Below are positions 16,670 through 24,345 of a DNA stretch of 28,375 nt, piece by piece. The DNA is from DATELY01 sp040513115. GTDB lineage: Bacteria; Pseudomonadota; Gammaproteobacteria; Steroidobacterales; Steroidobacteraceae. The notes under the pieces were generated by a model. The model searched no databases. It was not told the origin of the DNA and saw nothing but the letters and a program-made list of their open reading frames with translations. The position numbers were made by a program, and so were the translations under genes. Each line of letters opens with the position of its first letter. Position 1 is the first letter of the stretch. The DNA is taken from positions 1-28,375 of the forward strand of contig JBEVDW010000419.1 in the NCBI GenBank assembly GCA_040513115.1, written 5' to 3'.

Positions 16670-17653
16670 ATGGACGTGATCGGCGGTGGCAGCGTGGTCA
16701 TTCGTGGGCCGGACGATGAAGGCCCGCATCCAGCCAGCAGCGATGAGTGGTGGCAGGAAAGCGTTACGTTGATCTGGTGGGATCTGGATCGCTACGTGGG
16801 TGGCTTTCATCGCATCGGACACGAGCCCAACTTCAAGCAGGGCCCGCATGTGTGTCTCACGAACAGCCTGTTCACCCGCGATCATGTCTACCGGCGTTCG
16901 GAGTTCATTCCGATGCGTCCGGAGGACACACTGCCGAATGGCTTTGCGGGCGGCAACGGTCATTGCCGCTTCGAGTTCGTCGACGGCAAGGCCAAGTGGA
17001 CCTTGCGAGATGCAGAGGTGTCGATGGACGTGATCGCCACGGATTACCACATTCCCATCGACATCTGGCCAAAGAGCGGCGAGCTTGGAAAAGATGTTGC
17101 GCCCGAGCACATGGAGGTCGCGAGTGCAGTCACCGGCAAAGTGACAGTCGCCGGCAAGGACTACACCATCAACGGCGCAGCGTTTCGCGACCATGGCTGG
17201 GGCATTCGGCACTGGGACAAAATCATGGTCTATCGCTGGGTGGTTGGTGTCTTCGATGCCACCCTCAGTGTCTTCGCGATGACGTTCCTGTCGCCGGACG
17301 GCACGATGTCGAGCTTCGGCCTGGTGAGCAAGGACAACAAACTCATCCGTGCGGAGAAGGTCGACATCGTGACTTACATCGAAGCCGACGGCTTCACGCA
17401 TCGTGGCGGTCACGTGAAGTTGAAGCTCGCCACCGGCGAAGTCATGGACCTGGAGTGCGAGATCCTGCAGAAGGGCACGGTCAACAGCCACCACGGCAAT
17501 ACCTGGCTCGATACGTTCTGCAAGATGACCTGGGGCAATAAAGTCGGTGTGTGTGATTTCGAGATCGCGAACAGGCCATTCCAAGGGACTCGCAAACCCG
17601 TTTGCCTGCAGAAGGCCATCGCGGAGAACGGGCTGTTTCCTGCGTCCATTTGA
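16670..17653 (+). CDS. DUF7064/DUF7065-like, CrtC/AttH-related lipocalin-fold protein
   Basis: The protein has 327 residues with no signal peptide or membrane helix. The N-terminal half ('DEWWQESVTLIWWDLDRYVGGFHRIGHEPN') and the central motif 'GAAFRDHGWGIRHWDKI' match the protein group annotated DUF7065 plus DUF7064, distantly related to hydroxyneurosporene synthase (CrtC) and AttH. Those relatives have a double lipocalin-like beta-barrel that binds a hydrophobic molecule; CrtC hydrates a terpenoid double bond. The conserved His-Trp-Arg motif could be part of the active or binding site. Its place between the TonB receptor and the P450s suggests it binds or transforms the imported substrate. 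The exact reaction is unknown. Confidence 0.8.
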   Translation: MDVIGGGSVVIRGPDDEGPHPASSDEWWQESVTLIWWDLDRYVGGFHRIGHEPNFKQGPHVCLTNSLFTRDHVYRRSEFIPMRPEDTLPNGFAGGNGHCRFEFVDGKAKWTLRDAEVSMDVIATDYHIPIDIWPKSGELGKDVAPEHMEVASAVTGKVTVAGKDYTINGAAFRDHGWGIRHWDKIMVYRWVVGVFDATLSVFAMTFLSPDGTMSSFGLVSKDNKLIRAEKVDIVTYIEADGFTHRGGHVKLKLATGEVMDLECEILQKGTVNSHHGNTWLDTFCKMTWGNKVGVCDFEIANRPFQGTRKPVCLQKAIAENGLFPASI

Positions 17654-17701
17654 ACTGCGACGACCACGGTTCAATCCAACCTCACGGGGATCAGATACAT
17701 C

Positions 17702-18043
17702 ATGGCCCGCTACGTGTTTCTCGCGTTTTCGAATCCGGTTCCCGGCCGAGAAAATGCCTTTCTCGAATGGCAGAAGAACGTCCACATCCCGGACGGGTTG
17801 AACATTCCCGGCTACGTCGCGGCGACGTTCTACAAGCTGGCGGATGCCCAGATCCTGCCGAATGTGGCGGAAGGCTCGGGCGCCTATCTGACGATCTGGG
17901 AGATCGAAACAGATGACATTGCCGCGACCAAGGCGCAGGTCGAGAAGATGCTGCCGAGCTTCACCTGGTCGGATGCGATCGCCGACGATCGAACGCGCAC
18001 GGGTACCTATGTGGCCGTGGCCGAACGCCGGCTCGCGAAGTAA
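17702..18043 (+). CDS. Small EthD/DUF4286-like dimeric alpha-beta barrel protein
   Basis: The protein has 113 residues. 'AFSNPVPGRENAFLEWQKNVHIPDGLNIPGYVAATFYKL' has the W-x-x-x-HIPD-x-x-x-IPG pattern of the EthD/DUF4286 ferredoxin-like (alpha-beta barrel) group. The second half repeats the beta-alpha-beta unit ('AYLTIWEIETDD', 'TYVAVAERR'). Members are accessory or small catalytic proteins in degradation clusters, and no reaction is established for this type. The gene follows the DUF7064-like gene by 48 bases and is likely co-transcribed. Its TAA stop directly abuts the stop of the convergent P450 gene. Confidence 0.8.
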   Translation: MARYVFLAFSNPVPGRENAFLEWQKNVHIPDGLNIPGYVAATFYKLADAQILPNVAEGSGAYLTIWEIETDDIAATKAQVEKMLPSFTWSDAIADDRTRTGTYVAVAERRLAK

Positions 18044-19330
18044 TCAGCTGGGACGAAATCTAATCGGCAGCGTCTTCAGGCCGCTGACGATCAGCGAGCT
18101 CATCGTGCGCGGTTCGCCGGCGAGCTCGACGCTGTCGAGACGCGTCAGCAGCTCGGTGAAAAGCATGCGCATTTCGAGCCGCGCCAGATACTGTCCGAGG
18201 CAGACGTGCGCGCCGTGGCCGAACGAGATGAGACGGTTCGGTTTGCGGTCGATGCGGAAGGTGTGTGGATCCTCCACATAGTCGTCATCGCGATTGCCCG
18301 ATGCCCAGGCCATGGCGACCCAGTCGCCCTTGCGGAAATCCCGGTCGCACGCATGCACATCGGCAACCACGGTGCGCATCGTGATTTTCGATGCCGTGCC
18401 AAAGCGGATTGCTTCTTCGACGAACGCGGGCATCAGCGATGCATCGGCCTTGAGCTGCTTGAACAGGGCGGGATCGCGACACCACGCCAGTACGCCGGCC
18501 GAGATCACGCTCGATGTGGTGTCGTGTCCCGCAGTGGCGAGGTGCGCTGCGTAGCTGCGCTGCTCATGCTGCGGAACGGGCTTGCCATCGACCTTGCCGT
18601 TGGCAATCAACGAAAGCACATCTTCGCGCGGTTTGGCGCGTCGCTCTGTGAAGAGCGCATCGAAGAATGCGTTGAAGTCGTCAGTCACAGCCGCGAGCGC
18701 ATCGCCTGCGGTCTTGCTGGCTTCGGCGTGCGCGAACTCCTTGTCGGACGAGCCGAAGAACTGCTGTGTCAAACGCAGGATCGTGGGCTCATCTTCCACG
18801 GGCACGCCGAGAATGCTCATGATGACGCGCAGTGGATACGCGAACGCGACATCGGCCGCGAAGTCGCATGTGCCGCCTTTTTCCAGCATACGGTCGACGA
18901 AGTCCTTCGCGATACCTTGGATGGACCGGGTGAGTGCATCCACCGCGCGCGGCTGGAAGCGCTCGGCAGTCAGTGCGCGGTACTTGGCGTGATCGGGCGG
19001 GTCCATTTGCAGGATGGTGCGGATCGGAAACTGACGTCCGCCCAGCAGCTCCTGCATGCGTTGCTCGGAGGCAAGGTCGATCAGGATGATGCGGTCGGCA
19101 TTGAAGAAATGCTCGCGCATCGTCGCGATGATGCGCAGATCCCTTTGCTTCGTGACCACCCAGAACGGAACGAAATTGTCTGGCGCGGCGATGCCCAGCG
19201 GCTCATTCGCGCGCAGCCAGGAAAAGATCTCGTGAATGCGCTCCGAAGCGTGTACTTGCGGGTCTGCCAATTCCGCCGCCATGCGGTCGGGAATGTGGGG
19301 ACGCGCCAACGGGGACGCTGCTGCGTTCAT
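18044..19330 (-). CDS. Cytochrome P450 (class I bacterial type, first of a tandem pair)
   Basis: This 428-residue P450 has all the expected motifs. The I-helix oxygen-activation site is ATAGHDTTSS (acid-alcohol pair Asp270/Thr271). The K-helix ExxR is Glu306-Arg309. The heme loop is FGHGAHVCLG with Cys377 as thiolate ligand. The GHDTTSS I-helix and 'DPPDHAKYRALTAERFQP' near the N-terminus recall soluble bacterial CYPs that hydroxylate sterols, terpenes or fatty acids, which need an external ferredoxin and reductase. Neither partner is in this window. AGAGG lies seven bases before the ATG. It sits 83 bases downstream of the second P450 gene on the same strand, so they are probably co-transcribed. 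Confidence 0.95.
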   Translation of the reverse strand: MNAAASPLARPHIPDRMAAELADPQVHASERIHEIFSWLRANEPLGIAAPDNFVPFWVVTKQRDLRIIATMREHFFNADRIILIDLASEQRMQELLGGRQFPIRTILQMDPPDHAKYRALTAERFQPRAVDALTRSIQGIAKDFVDRMLEKGGTCDFAADVAFAYPLRVIMSILGVPVEDEPTILRLTQQFFGSSDKEFAHAEASKTAGDALAAVTDDFNAFFDALFTERRAKPREDVLSLIANGKVDGKPVPQHEQRSYAAHLATAGHDTTSSVISAGVLAWCRDPALFKQLKADASLMPAFVEEAIRFGTASKITMRTVVADVHACDRDFRKGDWVAMAWASGNRDDDYVEDPHTFRIDRKPNRLISFGHGAHVCLGQYLARLEMRMLFTELLTRLDSVELAGEPRTMSSLIVSGLKTLPIRFRPS

Positions 19331-19413
19331 GGACGAACCTCTGCGGGTGCTGTAGAGCGGCTGTAATTGTGACCATCCGGAGTTTCAAGCGATCTCCTGC
19401 CCAACGCAACTCA

Positions 19414-20643
19414 TCAGTGCGAATGCCACTCCAGCGGCAACGTCTCCGGTTGGAGCGTGTTGTGCAGTAGCGTGCGGATCGGCACGTCGGTCTGGAGATG
19501 GAATTCCGGAAGGATCGCCAGGAACTCTTCCAGTGCAATTCTCATCTCGCGCCGTGCGAGGTGCACGCCCAGGCAGGTGTGCGGACCATAGCCAAAGGCC
19601 ACGTGGCTGGGCTTGCGGTCGAAACGCACGACGTCGGGATCGCCATATTCGCGCTCGTCGCGCCCGGCGAACGTCGTGGACATGGCAACGAACTCTCCGG
19701 GAAGGATCGTTGCGCCCGCGACGTCGAATGGCTCGATGCACCGACGATAGGTCGTGATCGCGGCGTAGTAGCGCTGCATCTCATCGATCGCGGCGGGGAT
19801 GAGCGTCGGGTCGGCGCGCAGCCGCCGTTGATCCTCGGGATGCGTGGCGAGATGGAAGAACTGCCAGGCCATGTTGGTGGACACCGAGTCGAGCCCACCG
19901 ATGAACAGATTGAAACAGACGCCCAGCAGCTCGATTGGGCTGAGCGACGTGCCATCGGCCTTGGGCGTCTTGACCGCATAACTGATCAAGTCATCGCCCG
20001 GGTGCTGCTTCCGTTCATCGATGGCAGCGGTGAGGTAGTCGACGACCGCACGGGTCGATGACCGCAGCGTGTCGAGCTCGGACGAATGCAGGAGCCCGTG
20101 CTCCCAGCTCAAGAATTCGCCGGCCATCGATTGCGGCATGGCCATCAGCGTGAGGAACACCCGAATCGGGAACTCGAACGCCACCGCCTTGATGAAGTCG
20201 CAGTGTCCCTGATCGCGCAGCGCGCTGGCGTAGCTCCCCGCGTCGGCGCGAATCTTGTTCTCGAGTTGCGCCATGGCTTTGGGTGTGAAGGCCGGGTTCA
20301 GCACGTGCCGATATGTGCCATGCGCCGGCGGATCGGCTTCCAACGGCAGCACATACCAGTCCTCGCCCACCAGCGGTGCGAAGGGCGCCATGCCGGCATT
20401 CGAGAAGTGAGTTGTCGCCTGGTAGATCGTTCGCAGATCGCGGATGCGACGTGGCACCCATGCACGGTTGCCGGCATGCATCACCCGGTCCGCATACAGA
20501 ATGTCCGGTCCCTTGCAGTAGGCCGGCACGATCGTTTCCCACGGATTGCTGAGTGTCGTTGCGCCATAGGCGAACGGCCAATCGGTGACGAGGATGGGGT
20601 CCTCGGTTCTGCGCTCCGTCTCTGGCTGCTGCTGCATTGCCAT
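19414..20643 (-). CDS. Cytochrome P450 (CYP101-like, second of the tandem pair)
   Basis: The start is taken at the ATG at 20643, giving 409 residues; the frame stays open to 20817 but the extra part crosses the divergent symporter start and has no family match. The I-helix reads FNLFIGGLDSVS, close to the GGLDTV of camphor hydroxylase P450cam, but with Ser253 where P450cam has the catalytic Thr252. The ExxR pair is Glu288-Arg291 and the heme loop is FGYGPHTCLG with Cys357. This suggests monooxygenation of a terpenoid-like substrate. It is clearly a different subfamily from its neighbour, so the pair probably acts on different positions or intermediates. It lies first in the minus-strand pair. 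Confidence 0.95.
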   Translation of the reverse strand: MAMQQQPETERRTEDPILVTDWPFAYGATTLSNPWETIVPAYCKGPDILYADRVMHAGNRAWVPRRIRDLRTIYQATTHFSNAGMAPFAPLVGEDWYVLPLEADPPAHGTYRHVLNPAFTPKAMAQLENKIRADAGSYASALRDQGHCDFIKAVAFEFPIRVFLTLMAMPQSMAGEFLSWEHGLLHSSELDTLRSSTRAVVDYLTAAIDERKQHPGDDLISYAVKTPKADGTSLSPIELLGVCFNLFIGGLDSVSTNMAWQFFHLATHPEDQRRLRADPTLIPAAIDEMQRYYAAITTYRRCIEPFDVAGATILPGEFVAMSTTFAGRDEREYGDPDVVRFDRKPSHVAFGYGPHTCLGVHLARREMRIALEEFLAILPEFHLQTDVPIRTLLHNTLQPETLPLEWHSH

Positions 20644-20693
20644 GGTCGTGGCGATTACGGTACTTAAGTTGCGTGTCCCGGCAATGGTAAGAC

Positions 20694-21557
20694 ATGAGCA
20701 ATACCACACAATGGTTTCCGCTGATGATCGCGGTGGTGATGTTCGGCCTCGGATTGACACTGACGGTCGATGACTTTCGCCGCGTCGCGGAAGTCCGCCG
20801 GCCCGTGGCAATTGCACTGTGGTGTCAAATCATCGTGCTGCCTGCGATCTGCTACGGCATCGCGGTGCTATTCCAGTTGCCACCCGATCTCGCCGTGGGA
20901 TTGATGCTGATGGCGGCCTCGCCGGGCGGCGCCATGGCGAACATCCTGAGCCATCTCGCCGATGGCGATCTGGCACTCAACCTGACCCTGACCGCCATCA
21001 ACGCAGGGCTGGCGATCATCACCATTCCAGTGATCCTCGCTGTCGCGATGGCTGGCTTCATGGACGAGGATCGCGTGATCCCTCTGCAATACGGCAAGTT
21101 CTTCCAAGTCTTCGGTTTCATCGCGATACCGGTGGGCTTGGGCATGTGGGTTCGCGGGCGCCTGCCGGAGGTCGCGGAGCGGATGAATCGACCCGTCAAA
21201 GTCGTGGTTGCCTTGGTGCTCGCGGCGGTGGCCTACGTCAGTCTGGTCACTGGCTGGGATACCCTGACCGCTCATTTCCAGATTCTCGGTGGCGCCGTGC
21301 TCACGCTGTGTGTGACGAGCCTGACTGTTGGCTATCTAGTGCCGAGGAGCATGCGGTTGCCTCGACGCCGGGCGATTGCCATCAGCCTGGAAATCGGGCT
21401 GCACAACACCGTCCTCGCGGTTGCGATTGCGATGAGCCCCAGTTTGTTGAATAACCCCAGCATGGCGGTACCTGGCGCCCTCTATGGTGTACTGGCGGTA
21501 TTCGTCGGACTCGCGTTTATTCTGGTGGTCAACCGCGTCGATACGGCTGGCGCGTAA
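20694..21557 (+). CDS. Bile acid:sodium symporter (BASS) family transporter
   Basis: The protein has 287 residues with eight to nine hydrophobic helices. The BASS signatures are 'MAASPGGAMANILSHLADGDLALN' (PGG at 77-79, Asn83), the first unwound-helix region, and 'EIGLHNTVLAVAI' (Glu233, His237, Asn238), the second. In characterised ASBT homologues the second motif reads E-x-G-x-Q-N and binds sodium, so His237 in place of Gln is notable. The family moves bile acids, steroid sulfates, pantoate, pyruvate and other organic anions across the inner membrane with sodium. It diverges from the P450 pair with only 50 bases between the starts. It could import the substrate that reaches the periplasm through the TonB receptor. 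Confidence 0.93.
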   Translation: MSNTTQWFPLMIAVVMFGLGLTLTVDDFRRVAEVRRPVAIALWCQIIVLPAICYGIAVLFQLPPDLAVGLMLMAASPGGAMANILSHLADGDLALNLTLTAINAGLAIITIPVILAVAMAGFMDEDRVIPLQYGKFFQVFGFIAIPVGLGMWVRGRLPEVAERMNRPVKVVVALVLAAVAYVSLVTGWDTLTAHFQILGGAVLTLCVTSLTVGYLVPRSMRLPRRRAIAISLEIGLHNTVLAVAIAMSPSLLNNPSMAVPGALYGVLAVFVGLAFILVVNRVDTAGA

Positions 21558-21636
21558 CCTCGAGCTTGCACGTAGTCGCCGAATCAGCCGACACGGTCGC
21601 TGGCCCGCACACTGTTCCCTCACTCGCAAACGACCC

Positions 21637-22491
21637 ATGCACAAACATCGATTCCCCGCATTCAATGGTGTGACCCTCGCCGCCGACGTTGCAGGCGATC
21701 CTGAATCACCTCCGGTCGTACTCATGCATGGGGGAGGCCAGACCAGACACTCGTGGGGCACCGCGGCCGATGCGCTCGCGCGGCGGGGCCATCACGTGAT
21801 CTCGCTGGATCTGCGTGGACATGGGGACAGCGACTGGGCACCGGATTGCGACTATTCGCTTGGCGCGTTTTCGTCCGATCTTCGCTGCGTGCTGCGCACG
21901 TTGCGCCGCGTGCCGGCAATCGTCGGCGCATCCCTCGGTGGTTTGACCGGGCTGCTGACTGTCGGTGAGAGCGAGCAGCCGATCGCGTCCGCTTTGATAC
22001 TCGTCGACATCGTGCCGAAGGTCGATATGGAGGGTGCGGCGCGCATCCATGGCTTCATGAAGTCGCATCCGGAGGGCTTCGCGACCGTGGAAGAAGCGGC
22101 GTCCGCGGTTGCCGAGTACCTGCCGCATCGTCCGCGGCCGAAGGATGTGTCGGGCCTGCGCAAGAATCTGCGCGAGGGAGACGATGGTCGTTTGTACTGG
22201 CACTGGGACCCGAAGTTCATGAGCCTGCCCAGCACGGATCCGAAAGAAGCGATTGCCCGCATCAATCGCGCGGCGCAGCGTGTCCGCATTCCGACACTGT
22301 TGATTCGCGGTGAGCACAGCGAGATCGTGAGCGACGACGGCGTGGAGGCCTTCAAGGCGATGATTCCCCACGCCGAGTATGTCGATGTGAAAGGCGCTCG
22401 CCACATGGTTGCTGGCGATGAGAACAGCGCATTCAACGGCGCGCTGCTGGACTTCCTGCGGCGTGTTCATTCGAGCGGAGGAGCACAATGA
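21637..22491 (+). CDS. Alpha/beta hydrolase
   Basis: The ATG at 21637 starts a 284-residue protein; the frame upstream overlaps the symporter and is not coding. The oxyanion region is 'VVLMHGGGQTRHSW', the nucleophile elbow is GASLGG (Ser99), and the terminal 'KGARHMVAGDEN' supplies His256. The acid is probably in 'LLIRGEHSEIVSDD' (residues 222-234). 'SLDLRGHGDSD' is the typical strand-helix of this family. Likely reactions are hydrolysis of an ester, lactone or C-C bond; the family alone does not decide. Its last four bases (ATGA) are shared with the start of the metallo-beta-lactamase-fold gene, indicating translational coupling. Confidence 0.92.
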   Translation: MHKHRFPAFNGVTLAADVAGDPESPPVVLMHGGGQTRHSWGTAADALARRGHHVISLDLRGHGDSDWAPDCDYSLGAFSSDLRCVLRTLRRVPAIVGASLGGLTGLLTVGESEQPIASALILVDIVPKVDMEGAARIHGFMKSHPEGFATVEEAASAVAEYLPHRPRPKDVSGLRKNLREGDDGRLYWHWDPKFMSLPSTDPKEAIARINRAAQRVRIPTLLIRGEHSEIVSDDGVEAFKAMIPHAEYVDVKGARHMVAGDENSAFNGALLDFLRRVHSSGGAQ

Positions 22492-23216
22492 TTACGAACA
22501 GCGAGTCCGGCACGAACATCGAGGAGATTGCTGCGGGCGTGTATCGCATCAATACGCCCGTGCCGATCGGTGCGGGCGAAGCGTTCAGCTTCAATCAGTA
22601 CCTGGTGGTGGATGACGAGTCACTGCTCTTTCACACCGGCCAGAGGCAACTCTTTCCTTGGGTAAGCGATGCGATCAGCCGGGTCATTCCGCTCGCGCGG
22701 CTCAGGTACATCGGCCTGTCTCACTTCGAGGCGGACGAGTGCGGTGCTCTCAATCAATTTCTGGCCGCCGCGCCGCACGCCGTACCGATCTGCAGCGAAG
22801 TCGCTGCGATGACGTCGATCGGCGATTTCGCCGATCGGGCGCCGCGAGCGCTGCGCGATGGCGAGGAGCTCAGTACGGGCTCACGCAATTTCCGCTGGTA
22901 TTACACGCCTCACGTTCCACATTCATGGGAATGTGGCCTGATGATGGAAACGACTCAACGCATCTTCTTCTGCGGCGATCTGTTCACACAGGGTGGCACA
23001 GGCTCAACGGCGGTCACGACGGCCGACATTCTCGCGCCGAGCGAAGCGTTCCGCAGGCCCATGGATTATTTTGCGCATGCACCGCAAACGACACAGACGC
23101 TATCGAAGCTGGCAGAAGCGAGACCGACGACGTTGGCGTGCATGCACGGCAGTGCGTGGCGCGGGGAAGGCCATAAATTGCTGCTGGCGCTGGCCGCGTC
23201 GCTGCAGTCGGCTTAA
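22488..23216 (+). CDS. Metallo-beta-lactamase-fold protein with flavodiiron (ODP)-type metal motif
   Basis: The protein has 242 residues. The metal motif is HFEADE (His79, Glu81, Asp83), which matches the H-x-E-x-D of flavodiiron/oxygen-detoxification proteins rather than the HxHxDH of lactamases and glyoxalases. Further ligands are probably His145 in 'PHVPHSWECG', Asp164 in 'FFCGDLF' and His220 in 'CMHGSAW'. It lacks the flavodoxin domain of full FprA proteins. GGAGG lies six bases before its ATG, which overlaps the hydrolase stop. It might detoxify oxygen or NO, sense them, or have a new diiron role in the pathway. Its TAA stop shares the TTAA tetranucleotide with the convergent minus-strand gene. 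Confidence 0.88.
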   Translation: MITNSESGTNIEEIAAGVYRINTPVPIGAGEAFSFNQYLVVDDESLLFHTGQRQLFPWVSDAISRVIPLARLRYIGLSHFEADECGALNQFLAAAPHAVPICSEVAAMTSIGDFADRAPRALRDGEELSTGSRNFRWYYTPHVPHSWECGLMMETTQRIFFCGDLFTQGGTGSTAVTTADILAPSEAFRRPMDYFAHAPQTTQTLSKLAEARPTTLACMHGSAWRGEGHKLLLALAASLQSA

Positions 23217-23530
23217 CCGAATTTCCCGCCGTGCACTAAGACAAACTGTGGTACTCGATGCATCGACTTGCACCTGGGGCAGTTGGTCAAGACGCTGCGA
23301 TAACCGCATTGCTCGCAGCACGTGCCCTGCTCGTACCAACGGCGCATCCAGTCGATGCCGGAGAACTTCCACAGCATCGTCGACAGGGCGTTGAAGGCGA
23401 TGCACAAAAGGAGGATCGCCGTTCCCGGAATGAACGCAGCGAAGGAAAAGCCAACGCGGGCGGCGCGCGTAACTAGTAGGTGCAGTGGGATGTAACGCTG
23501 TGCGAGGCAGCGCTCATGCATTGCAATCAT
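23213..23530 (-). CDS. Putative small membrane protein with a zinc ribbon
   Basis: From the ATG at 23530 (another at 23521) this gives 105 residues. A hydrophobic segment 'FAAFIPGTAILLLCIAF' is followed by WKFSGIDWMRRWYEQ and then 'CCEQCGYRSVLTNCPRC', a CxxC-x8-CxxC pattern typical of a zinc ribbon. This combination of one membrane helix and a knuckle is more orderly than a chance frame, so I call it a gene, but no family is recognised and no good ribosome binding site is visible. The frame extends to 23707, but the extra part has no recognisable features. Confidence 0.5.
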   Translation of the reverse strand: MIAMHERCLAQRYIPLHLLVTRAARVGFSFAAFIPGTAILLLCIAFNALSTMLWKFSGIDWMRRWYEQGTCCEQCGYRSVLTNCPRCKSMHRVPQFVLVHGGKFG

Positions 23531-23846
23531 CGGCTCGTACCTGATGAGACCGCGCTCACGACTCGTGCGTGAGTTGGGGACGTGTACATTGGAGCAAGAG
23601 CATGAGTTGGGCACGCACGTTGATAAACCCGATTGCTGTGTCCGGGGTTCCACCCGAGCTTGACGCAGCGTACAACACAGTGTTTTCAACGGCATGCTGT
23701 GCACCATGTGCGCCGCTCATCCACATGTGTCTACGAAAATCTTACGTAGATGGTAGGTAGCGCTGCGGGAATGTCGCAACGTGTTGTGCGGAGTACTCCT
23801 GCCATATCCTCATGCTTCCCGAGGGGACTGTTGTAGGGAGCGGGAG
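23531..23846. other. 316-base intergenic stretch
   Basis: No convincing gene lies here; the short frames on both strands lack composition or motif support. One small inverted repeat, TCTACG (23730-23735) and CGTAGA (23745-23750), overlaps a TACGTA palindrome and could be part of a promoter or operator for the gene starting at 23847. I see no clear promoter hexamers. Confidence 0.4.
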
Positions 23847-24143
23847 ATGCAATCGATTCTCTATCGCGCTGCACAGCGAGCCTTCCAACAAGGCCGAACG
23901 GAACGCGAGTTTGCCGAGGCGGCTGAACGGCACGAGACCGTTTTCTGGCTGTGTGTGCTCGCGGGTGTGTTGCTGTGGTGGCTTGCAGATAGGCAGTTGG
24001 CGGCCATTCCAATTGCGGTTGCGGTTTGGTGCGCGTACCGCTGGATCTTGGATAGGCAGATCCAGCGCCACATCGCCTCGTGCAAGCATCCTGCGCCGGA
24101 ATCCTCCGGCAGCGCTGACGGCGCTAAACAGCGCCGCATCTAA
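23847..24143 (+). CDS. Small protein with two transmembrane helices
   Basis: The ATG at 23847 has AGGGAG six bases upstream and gives 98 residues; the frame continues upstream to 23781 without better support. The first 35 residues are a charged amphipathic helix (RAFQQGRTEREFAEAAERHE). Two hydrophobic helices follow ('WLCVLAGVLLWWLAD', 'IPIAVAVWCAYRWILD'), then a basic and polar tail. The layout resembles small inner-membrane proteins of unknown function. It is isolated between two minus-strand genes, so it is probably transcribed alone. Confidence 0.6.
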   Translation: MQSILYRAAQRAFQQGRTEREFAEAAERHETVFWLCVLAGVLLWWLADRQLAAIPIAVAVWCAYRWILDRQIQRHIASCKHPAPESSGSADGAKQRRI

Positions 24144-24212
24144 CTGCGAGTCACGCACTCGTTGATGCTGTGTCGAGCTCACTCGCGCTCCTGTCGAGTG
24201 AGCACGCCCCTC

Positions 24213-24345
24213 TTATGATGTACCGAATCGCTGCCGACGAAAGGCACCCGTCATCATCATCTCGCTGCGCTCGAACAGAAATTTCGCGCAGGCTTCCTGC
24301 GGCAACGGTTTCGAGAACAGGTATCCCTGCATCTCATCGGAGCGG
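24213..24345 (-). pseudogene. Orphaned C-terminal end of the EAL domain
   Basis: Just after the stop of the PAS/GGDEF gene, in a different frame, the minus strand encodes RSDEMQGYLFSKPLPQEACA followed by about 22 residues to a stop at 24213. DEMQGYLFSKP is the well-known final motif of EAL phosphodiesterase domains. It is therefore the displaced tail of the gene at 24334-26406, separated from it by an internal deletion and a frame change. It has no start codon or ribosome binding site of its own. Confidence 0.8.

Noticed and set aside
16604..17785. A 393-codon minus-strand frame over the DUF7064-like gene
   Set aside because: No recognisable domain; the opposite strand carries conserved motifs and a normal start.
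18206..19366. A 386-codon plus-strand frame opposite the first P450
   Set aside because: Shadow of a high-GC gene; the P450 motifs on the minus strand are complete.
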